From positions 642 to 57,550 of the forward strand of contig DBXZ01000027.1 of NCBI GenBank assembly GCA_002309795.1: a stretch of DNA of 56,909 nt, given 5' to 3'. The notes below the pieces were generated by a model that saw nothing but the letters and a program-made list of their open reading frames with translations, was not told where the DNA came from and searched no databases. Below, one piece after another: positions 8,492 to 16,346 of the stretch (its first letter is position 1; each line of letters opens with the position of its first letter). The DNA is from Bacteroidales bacterium UBA1199. GTDB taxonomy: Bacteria > Bacteroidota > Bacteroidia > Bacteroidales > UBA932. Position numbers and translations under genes: made by a program.

Positions 8492-9890
8492 CGCGGCCGG
8501 GGGTTAAGGATTGGGCGTCGTCGAAGCAGAGGATGGAATTGACCAGCGTCGCCGCCAGGTTGCTGCCCCCTTTTCGCCCTTCAATAATCAGTTTGGGAAC
8601 GTTGCGGAACACCTTGATTCGGTGTTTGCTCTCCTCCACATGAACGAATCCCACCGGTGCGGCAATGACGCCGGCCGGTGTGGCCTTTCCGTGGCGAATC
8701 AGTTCGCAGAGTTCCATCAGGGCCGTGGGGGCATTACCGAACACATAGAGTGCATCCGGGTGCTCCTCAACGGCCAGCCGGATGCCGGCCTGCGTGCGGG
8801 TGATACCTTTTTCTGCAGCCAGGGCAGCGGTACGCGGGTCGGTGAGGTAACACTTGACCTCCACGCCCAACCGCTGGAGCGCTCCTTTGCGGATGCCTGC
8901 GGCAGCCATCGTGACATCGGTTACGATGGTGCGGATGCGCCCCTCCGCGAAGCCTGCGTAGAGTTTTTCCACCGCACCCTTGTCCACCCGGAGCAGCGAT
9001 TCCATCTCGAAATCGGCCGTGGTGTGGATGGCGTGCAGCAGCGGCCACTTCAGGCCGATCGGGATATTCTTGTTGCGGAGTTCACCCGCGATGGTGCGGA
9101 AGCTCTCCATCATGATTTCCTGGCCGGGACCGGCCTCGGCGGCCTTTTCGCCGGTGCAGTAGCCGCGCGGCGTAATAAACTTGCCTTCCCACTGATAGGA
9201 TTGCGAATTGCCGATCAGCACTACCGTGAACATATCCACCGTCTCCGGATCGAAGTCGCCCAGGGTGGTGACGCTCACCTGCTCCTCTTCCCTGCCCGCC
9301 TGGCGGACACAGCCCACCGGCGTGTCGGCGCTGCGCCACTTCAGGAAGATCTCCTGCAGCCGGTAGAGCTGCCAGTAACGGCCTTCACTCTTGGGATTGT
9401 AGACAGCCGTCACGAAATCAGCCTCGGCCGCCGCCTGAATGCGCCGCTCGATCTTGTCCCACGGGGTCATCAGGTCGGAGAGCGAAAGGATACAGAAATC
9501 GTGGCCAATGGGTGCACCCAGCAGCGAAGCGGCCTTCTGGAAGGCGCTGATGCCGGGCAGCACTTCAATCTCCACGTCGCTGCCGCGCTCGCGTTTCACC
9601 TCCCAGGCCAGCGGAGCCATCCCATAGATGCCCGAGTCGCCGGAGCTGATGATGCAGACCGTTTTGCCCTTCTCCGCTTCGTCAAAAGCGGCCTCCACGC
9701 GGTCGCGCTCCTTCTTCATGCCGGTATCCATACATTCGGTATCCGGACGCAGGAAGGGCTGCACAAAGCGGAAATAGTACTTGTAGCCGATGATGACGTC
9801 CGACTGACGCAGGGCTTCCGCCACGGCTGGCGTTACGTCCTGCGGGCTGCCTGGCCCGATGCCGGCTACGATGATTCGAGCGGGTTTCAT
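8484..9890 (-). CDS. cbiHC: Fusion: cobalt-factor III C17-methyltransferase CbiH + cobalt-precorrin-8 methylmutase CbiC
   Basis: Residues 1-245 form CbiH/CobJ, the ring-contracting tetrapyrrole methylase: IIVAGIGPGSPQDVT (6-20), SSGDSGIYGMA (82-92), EVLPGISAFQ and the closing ITPRGY. Residues 255-468 form CbiC/CobH, which moves the methyl from C11 to C12; the catalytic histidine sits in HAIHTTADFEME (286-297), and GRKGGSNLAATLVNS closes the domain. Unlike the other fusions, the two steps are far apart in the pathway. The junction with cbiB upstream is an ATGA overlap. Confidence 0.94.
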   Translation of the reverse strand: MKPARIIVAGIGPGSPQDVTPAVAEALRQSDVIIGYKYYFRFVQPFLRPDTECMDTGMKKERDRVEAAFDEAEKGKTVCIISSGDSGIYGMAPLAWEVKRERGSDVEIEVLPGISAFQKAASLLGAPIGHDFCILSLSDLMTPWDKIERRIQAAAEADFVTAVYNPKSEGRYWQLYRLQEIFLKWRSADTPVGCVRQAGREEEQVSVTTLGDFDPETVDMFTVVLIGNSQSYQWEGKFITPRGYCTGEKAAEAGPGQEIMMESFRTIAGELRNKNIPIGLKWPLLHAIHTTADFEMESLLRVDKGAVEKLYAGFAEGRIRTIVTDVTMAAAGIRKGALQRLGVEVKCYLTDPRTAALAAEKGITRTQAGIRLAVEEHPDALYVFGNAPTALMELCELIRHGKATPAGVIAAPVGFVHVEESKHRIKVFRNVPKLIIEGRKGGSNLAATLVNSILCFDDAQSLTPGRDV

Positions 9891-10834
9891 ATCTTAGGAA
9901 TCAATATAAACAAGTGAATGACAAGCTGTTCAGCCATCACCAGCAACATCATGAAGAGTTCGGTCAACCGATTGATGCGTACGGCTTTCTTGAGGTCGGA
10001 ACGGTCCAGCTGGCGGTCGGTATCGCCAATCCAGGGTTTGTCGACCACCTCGCCGAAGTAGGTATGCGGTCCGCCGAATCGACAGCCCAGCGTGTCGGCC
10101 AGCGCTGCCTCCGGATAACCGGAATTGGGGCTGAGATGCTTGCGCCCGTTGCGGAAGACGACACCCGTGCGATGCAGCCGTCCCGAAACAAAGAGCATCA
10201 GCAGCGCGGTGAGGCGGGCGGGAATCCAGCCCGCGACATCGTCGATCCGGGCGGACATCCAGCCGAAGCGGCGGTAGCGCTCGGTGCGGTAGCCCACCAT
10301 GGAATCGAGGGTATTGATCATCTTGTAGGTCACCATGCCGGGCAATCCGAGCAGGGCATACCAGAAGAGCGGAGCCACCACGCCGTCGTTGAGATTCTCG
10401 GCCAGCGTCTCGAGGGCGGCGGTACGCACCTCCTGTGCCGTCAACTCCGACGTGTCGCGCCCTACGATGCGGGCCACCTGCTTGCGGCCCTCCTCCAGCG
10501 AACGGTCCACGGCCTTGAAGACTTTGCGCACTTCGCGGATGAGACTGGTTCCTGCCAGGCAGTAGAAGACGAGGATGGCCTCCACGGCGTAGAGCGCCCA
10601 GGGCGAGATGGTCAGCAACAGATGGCAGAGCAACCATGTGACCGCCCAGGTGCCCAGAATCAGGAAAATTGCCAGGATCGCACCTTTCAGCCTGCGCATT
10701 TTACCCTGGTTCAGATTCTTCTCGCCGAACCCGATCAGCCGGCCGAAACCGACCACCGGATGCGGCAGCCAGGAAGGATCGCCCAGGATGAAATCAAGAA
10801 ACCAACCGGTGAAAAGCGCGAGTACTCTCAGCAT
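9887..10834 (-). CDS. cbiB: Adenosylcobinamide-phosphate synthase CbiB
   Basis: CbiB is a membrane enzyme that amide-links the aminopropanol (phosphate) side chain to adenosylcobyric acid. The 315-residue protein has several hydrophobic segments, an N-terminal FILGDPSWLPHPVVGFGRLI typical of the family, and the signatures ETLAENLNDGVVAPLFW and ARIDDVAGWIPARL. It starts 3 nt after the stop of the cobD-like decarboxylase, which makes its side-chain substrate, so the pair form a functional unit in the operon. Confidence 0.95.
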   Translation of the reverse strand: MLRVLALFTGWFLDFILGDPSWLPHPVVGFGRLIGFGEKNLNQGKMRRLKGAILAIFLILGTWAVTWLLCHLLLTISPWALYAVEAILVFYCLAGTSLIREVRKVFKAVDRSLEEGRKQVARIVGRDTSELTAQEVRTAALETLAENLNDGVVAPLFWYALLGLPGMVTYKMINTLDSMVGYRTERYRRFGWMSARIDDVAGWIPARLTALLMLFVSGRLHRTGVVFRNGRKHLSPNSGYPEAALADTLGCRFGGPHTYFGEVVDKPWIGDTDRQLDRSDLKKAVRINRLTELFMMLLVMAEQLVIHLFILIPKI

Positions 10835-10837
10835 AGT

Positions 10838-11926
10838 CTAACGGGTTTTAAGCCACTCCCCGACGGCCGCCACAAGGGCGTCGTTTTCCGCCGGAGTCTG
10901 GGTGGCGATTCTGAAACAGTGTTCGTCGAGCCCCACAAAATTGGAGGCATCGCGAATAAGAATCCCCTGGTTTTCAGCCAGGTATGATTTAAGTTCCGCT
11001 GCACTGCCCTTCTCCAGGCGGCAGAGGAAGAAATGTGTACAGGTAGGTTCAACCTGGAGGCCCGGCAGGGCGTCCAGCGCCTTTTGCAGCCGTTCCGCCT
11101 CCTGCAGGAGCGCAGGAAGATCGATCGGTGCAGCATCGGGATGGTCGGCCAGGTAGAGGCCGCCTTCGATAGCCAGCGCCCCGACCGACCAGGGACGGCG
11201 CACGGCGCGGATTCTTTCAATCAGTTTTTCCGACGCCATCAGGTAGCCGAGCCGCAGGCCGGGCACGGCGTAGCGCTTGGTCATGGAATGAATCTGGATG
11301 GCATTCGGATAGCGGACAGCTTCAGCTGCCGAAAGGAGCGGCTCCCGGGTGAAGAATCCGTAGGACTGATCCATCACGAAAATCGTCCCGGGATTCTCTG
11401 CAATCGCTTTTTGGAGTTCATTCTTTGGAATAACCGTACCGGTCGGATTATTCGGATTACAGAACCAAAGAAGATCCGGACGGCCGTGAAGAGCCGGCGA
11501 CAGTTTATCCGGCAAGGCGGGACTCTTCCCCCTGTCTGTCCCGCCGGACGGATAACTGGAGCTGCCTCGAGACCGGACGGAATCCGCGACAGAATGTCCG
11601 TAGAGACGGCAGGCGTCGGCGTATTCGTTGAAGGTGGGCTGCAGGACGGCGGAGCGGGCACCGGAGAAGGCTTGCGCCGTCAGGTAGATGGCCTCCGTGG
11701 CACCGCTGGTCACGCAGAGCGTGGCTGCGGGGATTCCCAGGCGGGCGGCGAGACGCGCCTCCAGCGTATAAGGTTCGGGTTCCGGGTAGCGGCCGATCGA
11801 TTCGAGGCTCTCGCGGAGATGTGCCTTCAGCGGTTCCAGGTCCACGTGTGCGTAGACGTTGGAGCTGAAGTTCGCGCGAATGGGGCGCTCAAACCGATAG
11901 GCGTCGTCGCCGTGGCCCTGAATCAT
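10838..11926 (-). CDS. cobD: L-threonine-O-3-phosphate decarboxylase (CobD-like aminotransferase fold) with an in-frame repeat insertion
   Basis: A PLP enzyme of 362 residues expected to make (R)-1-amino-2-propanol O-phosphate from threonine phosphate for CbiB. Fold-type I marks are visible: SNVYAH near the N-terminus, TSGATEAIYL (73-82), FCNPNNPTG (155-163), MDQSYGFFTREPL and the PLP lysine in HSMTKRYAVPGLRLGY (Lys217). Histidinol-phosphate aminotransferase is the main alternative, but position between cbiP and cbiB favours CobD. Residues about 117-147 are an unusual Ser/Gly/Pro-rich stretch between the catalytic-fold blocks; 125-140 are encoded by a palindromic repeat also found in the adenosyltransferase gene. 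The start overlaps the cbiP stop (ATGA). Confidence 0.88.
   Translation of the reverse strand: MIQGHGDDAYRFERPIRANFSSNVYAHVDLEPLKAHLRESLESIGRYPEPEPYTLEARLAARLGIPAATLCVTSGATEAIYLTAQAFSGARSAVLQPTFNEYADACRLYGHSVADSVRSRGSSSYPSGGTDRGKSPALPDKLSPALHGRPDLLWFCNPNNPTGTVIPKNELQKAIAENPGTIFVMDQSYGFFTREPLLSAAEAVRYPNAIQIHSMTKRYAVPGLRLGYLMASEKLIERIRAVRRPWSVGALAIEGGLYLADHPDAAPIDLPALLQEAERLQKALDALPGLQVEPTCTHFFLCRLEKGSAAELKSYLAENQGILIRDASNFVGLDEHCFRIATQTPAENDALVAAVGEWLKTR
11507..11553 (-). repeat. Palindromic repeat, copy 1, in frame inside cobD
   Basis: A 47-bp imperfect palindrome. Its left 20 bp and right 21 bp are identical to the ends of the element at 13835-13887 when that copy is reverse-complemented; only the centre differs (6 versus 12 bp). 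The arms share ATCCG and GGCGGGAC in inverted orientation. It encodes residues 125-140 of the decarboxylase and keeps the frame open. The size difference between copies is a multiple of three. Confidence 0.85.
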
Positions 11927-13413
11927 TGTTTACCCTCCAAAATCTTGTATAACAAAGGAATATCCATGTAGCGACGGACGTGGTCGGCCAGCCGGTCGTA
12001 CTGTTCTTCTTTGAATGCCCGGTAATCGAAATGTTGTGCCTCCTCGAGTTTGGATCCGTGAGGTGCGAGCAGACGGTCCACGAAGGCGGGATTGTCCAGG
12101 ATGCCGTGAATGTAGGTACCCATGCATTTTTCATCCACGAGACAGCCATCGATCGTACCGTCTGCCAGGCAGTTGAGTGCCTCGATATCGGCTCCGTTCC
12201 AGGGCCGGGTGAGTCCCATGTGGATTTCGTAACCTTCCATCTCCTCACCGCCGCCAAAGGAGGTGAACCGCACCTGGCGCGTCACCTTTTCCGGAAGCAT
12301 CTCGGTAATCATGGGAAGCAGTCCCAGACCCGGCAGGGTCTCGAGCGTCCCCTCTACATGATAAGGATCGCGAATCTGCTGTCCCATCATCTGGTAGCCG
12401 CCGCAGATGCCCAGCACCGACGCCCCGCGCCGGCGGGCCTGCAGGATGGCCTGCGCCACGCCGTTGCGCCGCAGTTCATAGAGATCGTCCAGGGTACTCT
12501 TGGTGCCCGGCAGGATGATTACGTCGGCCTTGGAGAGTTCCTCCACATTGTTCGTATAGAACAGATGGACGCGCGGATCGCGTTCCAACGCATTGAAATC
12601 GGTAAAGTTGCTGATATGGCGCAGCAGCACCACAGCCACATTGATGCGTCCCTGCCGTGCAGCGGCTGACTTGGAGGCCAGCGCCACGGAATCCTCTTCC
12701 TCGATATGGATGTCGTGATAGTAAGGCACGACGCCCAGGACGGGGATGCCACAAAGCTCCTCCAGCATCTTACGGCCCTGCTCAAAGAGGCGCAGATCCC
12801 CGCGGAACTTATTGATAATAATACCTTTGACTGCGCTACGCTGCTCAGGCGTCAGCAGCATGATCGAACCATAGACACTGGCGAATACGCCGCCGCGGTC
12901 AATGTCGCCCACCAGGATTACGTCAGCCCCGGCATGCAGGGCCATAGGCATATTCACCAGGTCGCTGTCGCGCAGGTTGATCTCCGCCAGGCTCCCCGCT
13001 CCCTCCATTACGATGGGGTTATAGCGTGCCGAGAGCCGGTCGAATGCCTCGCACACGACGGTGCGGAGCTCCTCGCGGCCCTCCTTTCGGAAGTAATCGT
13101 AGGCGTCGCGGTTGCCGATCGGCTTTCCGTTCAACACGACCTGCGAGGTGTGGTCGCTCTGCGGTTTGAGTAGCAGCGGATTCATGTCGGTATGGCACGG
13201 AACGCCGGCAGCCTCGGCCTGTACGGCCTGGGCGCGGCCGATCTCCAGTCCTTCCGGCGTGGCGAAGGAGTTGAGCGCCATATTCTGCGCCTTGAAGGGC
13301 GCGGGGGTATATCCATCCTGCAGGAAAATGCGGCACAGGGCCGTGGCGAGGACGCTTTTGCCCACGTCACTGCCGGTTCCGGCCAGCATTACGGGATGGA
13401 GTTTCGGTTTCAT
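11923..13413 (-). CDS. cbiP: Adenosylcobyric acid synthase (glutamine-hydrolysing) CbiP/CobQ
   Basis: CbiP amidates four peripheral carboxylates of adenosylcobyrinic acid a,c-diamide using glutamine and ATP. From ATG 13413 the protein has 496 residues: the dethiobiotin-synthetase-like P-loop GTGSDVGKS (12-20), FKAQNMALNS, VMEGAGSLAEINL, and a class I glutaminase-like domain with the nucleophile in GICGGYQMMG (Cys337) and a late histidine in YIHGILDN. The open frame reaches 13458, but the extra 15 residues precede the conserved start and overlap the upstream gene; MKPKLHPVMLAG is the natural start. It overlaps pduO by ATGA. Confidence 0.95.
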   Translation of the reverse strand: MKPKLHPVMLAGTGSDVGKSVLATALCRIFLQDGYTPAPFKAQNMALNSFATPEGLEIGRAQAVQAEAAGVPCHTDMNPLLLKPQSDHTSQVVLNGKPIGNRDAYDYFRKEGREELRTVVCEAFDRLSARYNPIVMEGAGSLAEINLRDSDLVNMPMALHAGADVILVGDIDRGGVFASVYGSIMLLTPEQRSAVKGIIINKFRGDLRLFEQGRKMLEELCGIPVLGVVPYYHDIHIEEEDSVALASKSAAARQGRINVAVVLLRHISNFTDFNALERDPRVHLFYTNNVEELSKADVIILPGTKSTLDDLYELRRNGVAQAILQARRRGASVLGICGGYQMMGQQIRDPYHVEGTLETLPGLGLLPMITEMLPEKVTRQVRFTSFGGGEEMEGYEIHMGLTRPWNGADIEALNCLADGTIDGCLVDEKCMGTYIHGILDNPAFVDRLLAPHGSKLEEAQHFDYRAFKEEQYDRLADHVRRYMDIPLLYKILEGKQ

Positions 13414-14105
13414 TTCTTGTTCTTGTAAGCAAAGGCCTGCCAGCGTTCTTCCGGCCACTGCTGCGCATCCAGCTCCACGCGGGCCATCACGAAGAAGAGG
13501 TCCGAGAGGCGGTTGATGTAGGTAAGAATCTCCTCCGGCAGCGGATCCCGGCGGTGCAGGGTCCAGAGCCGGCGTTCCGCGCGGCGGCAGATGGCGCGGG
13601 CCATCTGCAGCTGGGCGGCCAGGGGCGTGCCCCCGGGCAGCAGGAAGTGGCGGCTGTCGCCGATCTGCGCCGTGAGGGCGTCCATCAGCTGCTCACAACG
13701 GGCTGCGAGGTTCTCCGGCAGCGGATTGGGATTCTGCGCCCGCTTGACGGAAGGGGTGGCCACATGGCTCATCACGGTCATCAGATTGACCTGAACCTCG
13801 TGCAGGATTTCGTCGAAGGACTGCGGCTCCGGACATCCGTCCGGCGGGACAGACAAGCCCTTCCGGGAGAGTCCCGCCTTGCCGGATTGTCCGTCGGCGG
13901 GACGTTCTTCGACGGGGCCATCATTGCCGAAATAGCCTGCGGAGGAGCCTGAAGACACTAGCAAAGAACGAACTATCCCTATCTGACAGTTCAGTTCGTC
14001 CAGGGTACCGTTGGTCTCGATGCGGATGTCGTCTTTGGGGACGCGTTCGCCGCCGTGAATGCCGGTGGTTCCCCTGTCTCCTGTTTTGGTGTATATCTTG
14101 CTCAT
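13410..14105 (-). CDS. pduO: PduO-type cob(I)yrinic acid a,c-diamide adenosyltransferase with an in-frame repeat insertion
   Basis: Transfers the 5'-deoxyadenosyl group of ATP to cob(I)alamin or its precursors. The 231-residue protein opens with the diagnostic MSKIYTKTGDRGTTGIHGGE and has FLLPGGTPLAAQLQMARAI with CRRAERR at 174-180, all ATP-binding marks of the PduO family. Between helix 1 (GIVRSLL) and the FDEILHEVQVNLM helix sits a Gly/Pro-rich stretch of roughly 45 residues not normal for the family; residues 73-91 come from the same palindromic repeat found in cobD. A frame open from 14144 exists, but MSKIY at 14105 is the family start. Its own -7 box lies 20-27 nt upstream. Confidence 0.92.
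   Translation of the reverse strand: MSKIYTKTGDRGTTGIHGGERVPKDDIRIETNGTLDELNCQIGIVRSLLVSSGSSAGYFGNDGPVEERPADGQSGKAGLSRKGLSVPPDGCPEPQSFDEILHEVQVNLMTVMSHVATPSVKRAQNPNPLPENLAARCEQLMDALTAQIGDSRHFLLPGGTPLAAQLQMARAICRRAERRLWTLHRRDPLPEEILTYINRLSDLFFVMARVELDAQQWPEERWQAFAYKNKK
13835..13887 (-). repeat. Palindromic repeat, copy 2, in frame inside pduO
   Basis: A 53-bp element matching copy 1 in opposite orientation relative to the host gene: 20 and 21 bp identical ends, longer centre. A further half-arm (gtcccgccgacgg read on the minus strand, about 13891-13903) lies 3 nt beyond one end, so this locus holds about one and a half units. It encodes residues 73-91 and the extra half-arm 68-72. Three GTCCCGCC/GGCGGGAC cores are seen within about 65 bp. 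Confidence 0.85.
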
Positions 14106-14124
14106 TTTGATTACCTCAATCTTA

Positions 14125-14132
14125 CAAAGATA
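14125..14132 (-). promoter_or_regulatory. -7 promoter box before pduO (TATCTTTG)
   Basis: TATCTTTG on the minus strand in the 44-bp marC-pduO gap, a full TAnnTTTG match. It would start transcription near 14118, about 13 nt before the pduO ATG. This gives the lower half of the block (pduO to cbiJ-cbiD) a possible internal promoter that is not under the riboswitch. Confidence 0.55.
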
Positions 14133-14149
14133 GCAAAAAAGCAAATTGA

Positions 14150-14737
14150 CTAGATTGCCGGGATTCCGTGAATGATGACGACGATGTTGTTGACGAACAG
14201 TTTCACTGCAATCGCCAGCAGAATGACGCCGAAGAACTTGCGGATCACAAAGAGGATATCGTTGCCCAGCCAGTTCTTGATGCGGTCCACCATCAGCAGC
14301 ACGAAGTAATCCAGAATCAGGTTCAGCAGCAGGCCTATCATGATATTGGGCACTGCGTACTCTGCGCGGAGCGAGAGTAATGCCGTGATGGCGCCGGGCC
14401 CTGCGATGAGCGGGAAAGCGATCGGCACGATGGAAGCTCCGGACGATGCGGAGTCGTTGCGGATGAATTCGCGCCCCATAATCATCTCCAATGCCAAAAG
14501 GAAGAGCACGAACGAGCCGGCCACGGCGAACGATGCCTTGTCGATGCTGAAGAGTCGCAGCAATGCGTCACCGGCAAAGAAGAAGCCCACGAAGAGGGCC
14601 AGCGCAACCAGCGATGCCTGCAGCGGCTTGATGGTCTTCCCCTGCTCGCGCATCGATACGAAGATGGGGATACTGCCCGTGATGTCGATGATGGCGAACA
14701 TCACGATAAAGGTGCTGAATATTTCGATAATGCTCAT
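14150..14737 (-). CDS. MarC-family integral membrane protein
   Basis: A 195-residue protein with about six membrane segments and the family features FAIIDITGSIPIFVSM (14-29), MGREFIRND and IAFPLIAGPGAIT. MarC proteins have no established biochemical activity; the old link to multiple antibiotic resistance was not upheld. Here the ATG overlaps the cbiK stop as ATGA, and the gene sits between the cobalt chelatase and the adenosyltransferase, so it is translated as part of a cobalamin operon. A role in cobalt or corrinoid movement across the inner membrane is inference only. Confidence 0.9.
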   Translation of the reverse strand: MSIIEIFSTFIVMFAIIDITGSIPIFVSMREQGKTIKPLQASLVALALFVGFFFAGDALLRLFSIDKASFAVAGSFVLFLLALEMIMGREFIRNDSASSGASIVPIAFPLIAGPGAITALLSLRAEYAVPNIMIGLLLNLILDYFVLLMVDRIKNWLGNDILFVIRKFFGVILLAIAVKLFVNNIVVIIHGIPAI

Positions 14738-15564
14738 AGTGCCTTCTGGATACGTTCAATATAACAATTCCGGATTTCCGGGACCTGCCCCAGACCTTCG
14801 AGGACAACATCGACCTGTATTCCAGCAGCTTCCAGAGCGGCTTTCCACTCCACGGAAATATCATTGTTGGCGTGGTCGCCGGCCACGAGCAGGAAAGGCA
14901 CCAGAGTCACCTTGCGTGCTTTGGCTGCTTTCAGGTCGGCCGTTACCGTTTCGAGAGTAGGATATCCTTCGATGGTTGCCACGTGGAAAAGCGGACTCCC
15001 CTGTCGCTGGAGCAGGTGTTCCATCTGGCTGTAGGTTGCATTGTTCGGTGCGTGGGTACCATGACCTACCAACACCACGTGCATTTTCTTGCGGCTGTCG
15101 GTCCGCAGGCCGTGGCGCTGAAGCATCACCCCTGCTACCGCTGCACAATCCTCAGCCGAAGCAAGCAGCGGCTCGCCCACCAGGATTTCTTTGAAGAAAG
15201 GTGCAACGGAGGCCACATCACGACGAATCGAGGCCATTTCAGCTCCTTCCAACAGTGTGGTACTCTGCACAATCACGCGACGGTATCCGTCAGCGCGCAG
15301 TTTCAGTAGCGCATCCACCGGCAAGAGCCGTTCTATACCGCGTGCAGCGAGTTTTTTGACAACCATCCGGGAGGTCCAGGCTTCACGGACCTCAACGCCC
15401 GGAAAAGCATCCCGGACCGCCTGGTTTATAGCATCAATGGTGAGGGCGCGGGTATCGTCGTATGAGGTGCCAAAATGGACCATCAGAATGGCCGTTTTCT
15501 CTTTTGAAAAAGCGGGAAGGGTTGCCATAACTATCAGAATTGCAAGTAGGAATCGTTTCATCAT
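14734..15564 (-). CDS. cbiK: Anaerobic cobalt chelatase CbiK with an N-terminal export signal
   Basis: CbiK inserts Co2+ into sirohydrochlorin. The 276-residue protein carries the family metal site: His168 in VGHGTHAP, Glu199 in IEGYP and His231 in AGDHANND, equivalent to His145, Glu175 and His207 of Salmonella CbiK. HFGTSYDDTR (30-39) is the usual first strand. Residues 1-20 (MMKRF, then a hydrophobic run ending in PAFS) look like a signal peptide with cleavage after Ser20, which the Salmonella enzyme lacks. A periplasmic CbiK is known from Desulfovibrio. The gene is coupled by ATGA overlaps to the ABC ATPase upstream and marC downstream. Confidence 0.92.
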   Translation of the reverse strand: MMKRFLLAILIVMATLPAFSKEKTAILMVHFGTSYDDTRALTIDAINQAVRDAFPGVEVREAWTSRMVVKKLAARGIERLLPVDALLKLRADGYRRVIVQSTTLLEGAEMASIRRDVASVAPFFKEILVGEPLLASAEDCAAVAGVMLQRHGLRTDSRKKMHVVLVGHGTHAPNNATYSQMEHLLQRQGSPLFHVATIEGYPTLETVTADLKAAKARKVTLVPFLLVAGDHANNDISVEWKAALEAAGIQVDVVLEGLGQVPEIRNCYIERIQKAL

Positions 15565-16346
15565 TTGTTGAGATCAAAATGGATTTTGATGCGTTTTTCG
15601 CTGTCCGGCAGGTTGAAGAAGCGCTCCAGCGAGCCGTCACGTGTCAGATCCTCTGGGGTACCGATATGGACGCTGCCTCCTTTGTCCATCAGCCAGATGC
15701 GGTCTGCAATCTGCAGCGCGAGCTCCAGGTCGTGGGTGGAGAGAAAGACCGTCTTGCCGGCTTCGCGTGAAAGACGGTGAAGCAGGTGGAGAATCTCCAC
15801 TTTGCTGGGATAATCCAGGAAGGCGGTAGGCTCATCCAGGAAGATAATGGGGGTCTCCTGGGCCAAAGCTTTGGCAATCATTACCTTCTGCCGTTCGCCG
15901 TCGCTGAGCGTCTGTACCATCCTTTCGCGCAGGGACTCGATGCCTACGAGTGCCAGCGCTTCGGAAATCTTCTGGCGGTCCGCCTCGGAAAGACGCCCCC
16001 AGAAGCCGGTGTACGGGCTGCGGCCCATTCCCACGAGTTCTTCGACGCTCATGTTTTGGAGCGTGACGCGCTCGGTAAGTACGACGCCGATTACGGTGGA
16101 GAGCTCACGTGCCTTATACTCCTTCAGCGGCCGGCCCAATAGGGTAATATCCCCTCCCAAGGGCGCCAGGAATGCGGACAAGGTACGAAGCAGCGTTGAT
16201 TTGCCGGCTCCGTTGGAACCCAGCAGACAGGTCAGTTCGCCGCTGCAGATCGCACCCGATAGATTCTCGGAAATGCGTTTGATGTGGTGTTTCCCGGTGT
16301 AACCGGTGGAAAGACCGGTCAGACGGATGGTCTCAGTATTCATCAT
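15561..16346 (-). CDS. btuD: ABC transporter ATP-binding protein, BtuD/FhuC type (corrinoid import)
   Basis: A 261-residue ATPase powering the BtuC-like permease. Walker A is GSNGAGKS (43-50), the Q-loop region contains VIGVVLTERV, the signature is TLSDGERQKV (LSDGE in place of LSGGQ), Walker B is IIFLDEPT, and the switch histidine lies in STHDLELAL. The family also serves haem and ferric siderophores; corrinoid is chosen because the gene is inside the cobalamin block downstream of a cobalamin riboswitch. Both ends overlap neighbours by ATGA. Confidence 0.9.
   Translation of the reverse strand: MMNTETIRLTGLSTGYTGKHHIKRISENLSGAICSGELTCLLGSNGAGKSTLLRTLSAFLAPLGGDITLLGRPLKEYKARELSTVIGVVLTERVTLQNMSVEELVGMGRSPYTGFWGRLSEADRQKISEALALVGIESLRERMVQTLSDGERQKVMIAKALAQETPIIFLDEPTAFLDYPSKVEILHLLHRLSREAGKTVFLSTHDLELALQIADRIWLMDKGGSVHIGTPEDLTRDGSLERFFNLPDSEKRIKIHFDLNK

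Noticed and set aside
5493..9890. CbiL hidden inside one of the fusion proteins
   Set aside because: Domain lengths are fully used by CbiG+CbiF, CbiE+CbiT and CbiH+CbiC; each tetrapyrrole methylase domain matches its own family motifs.
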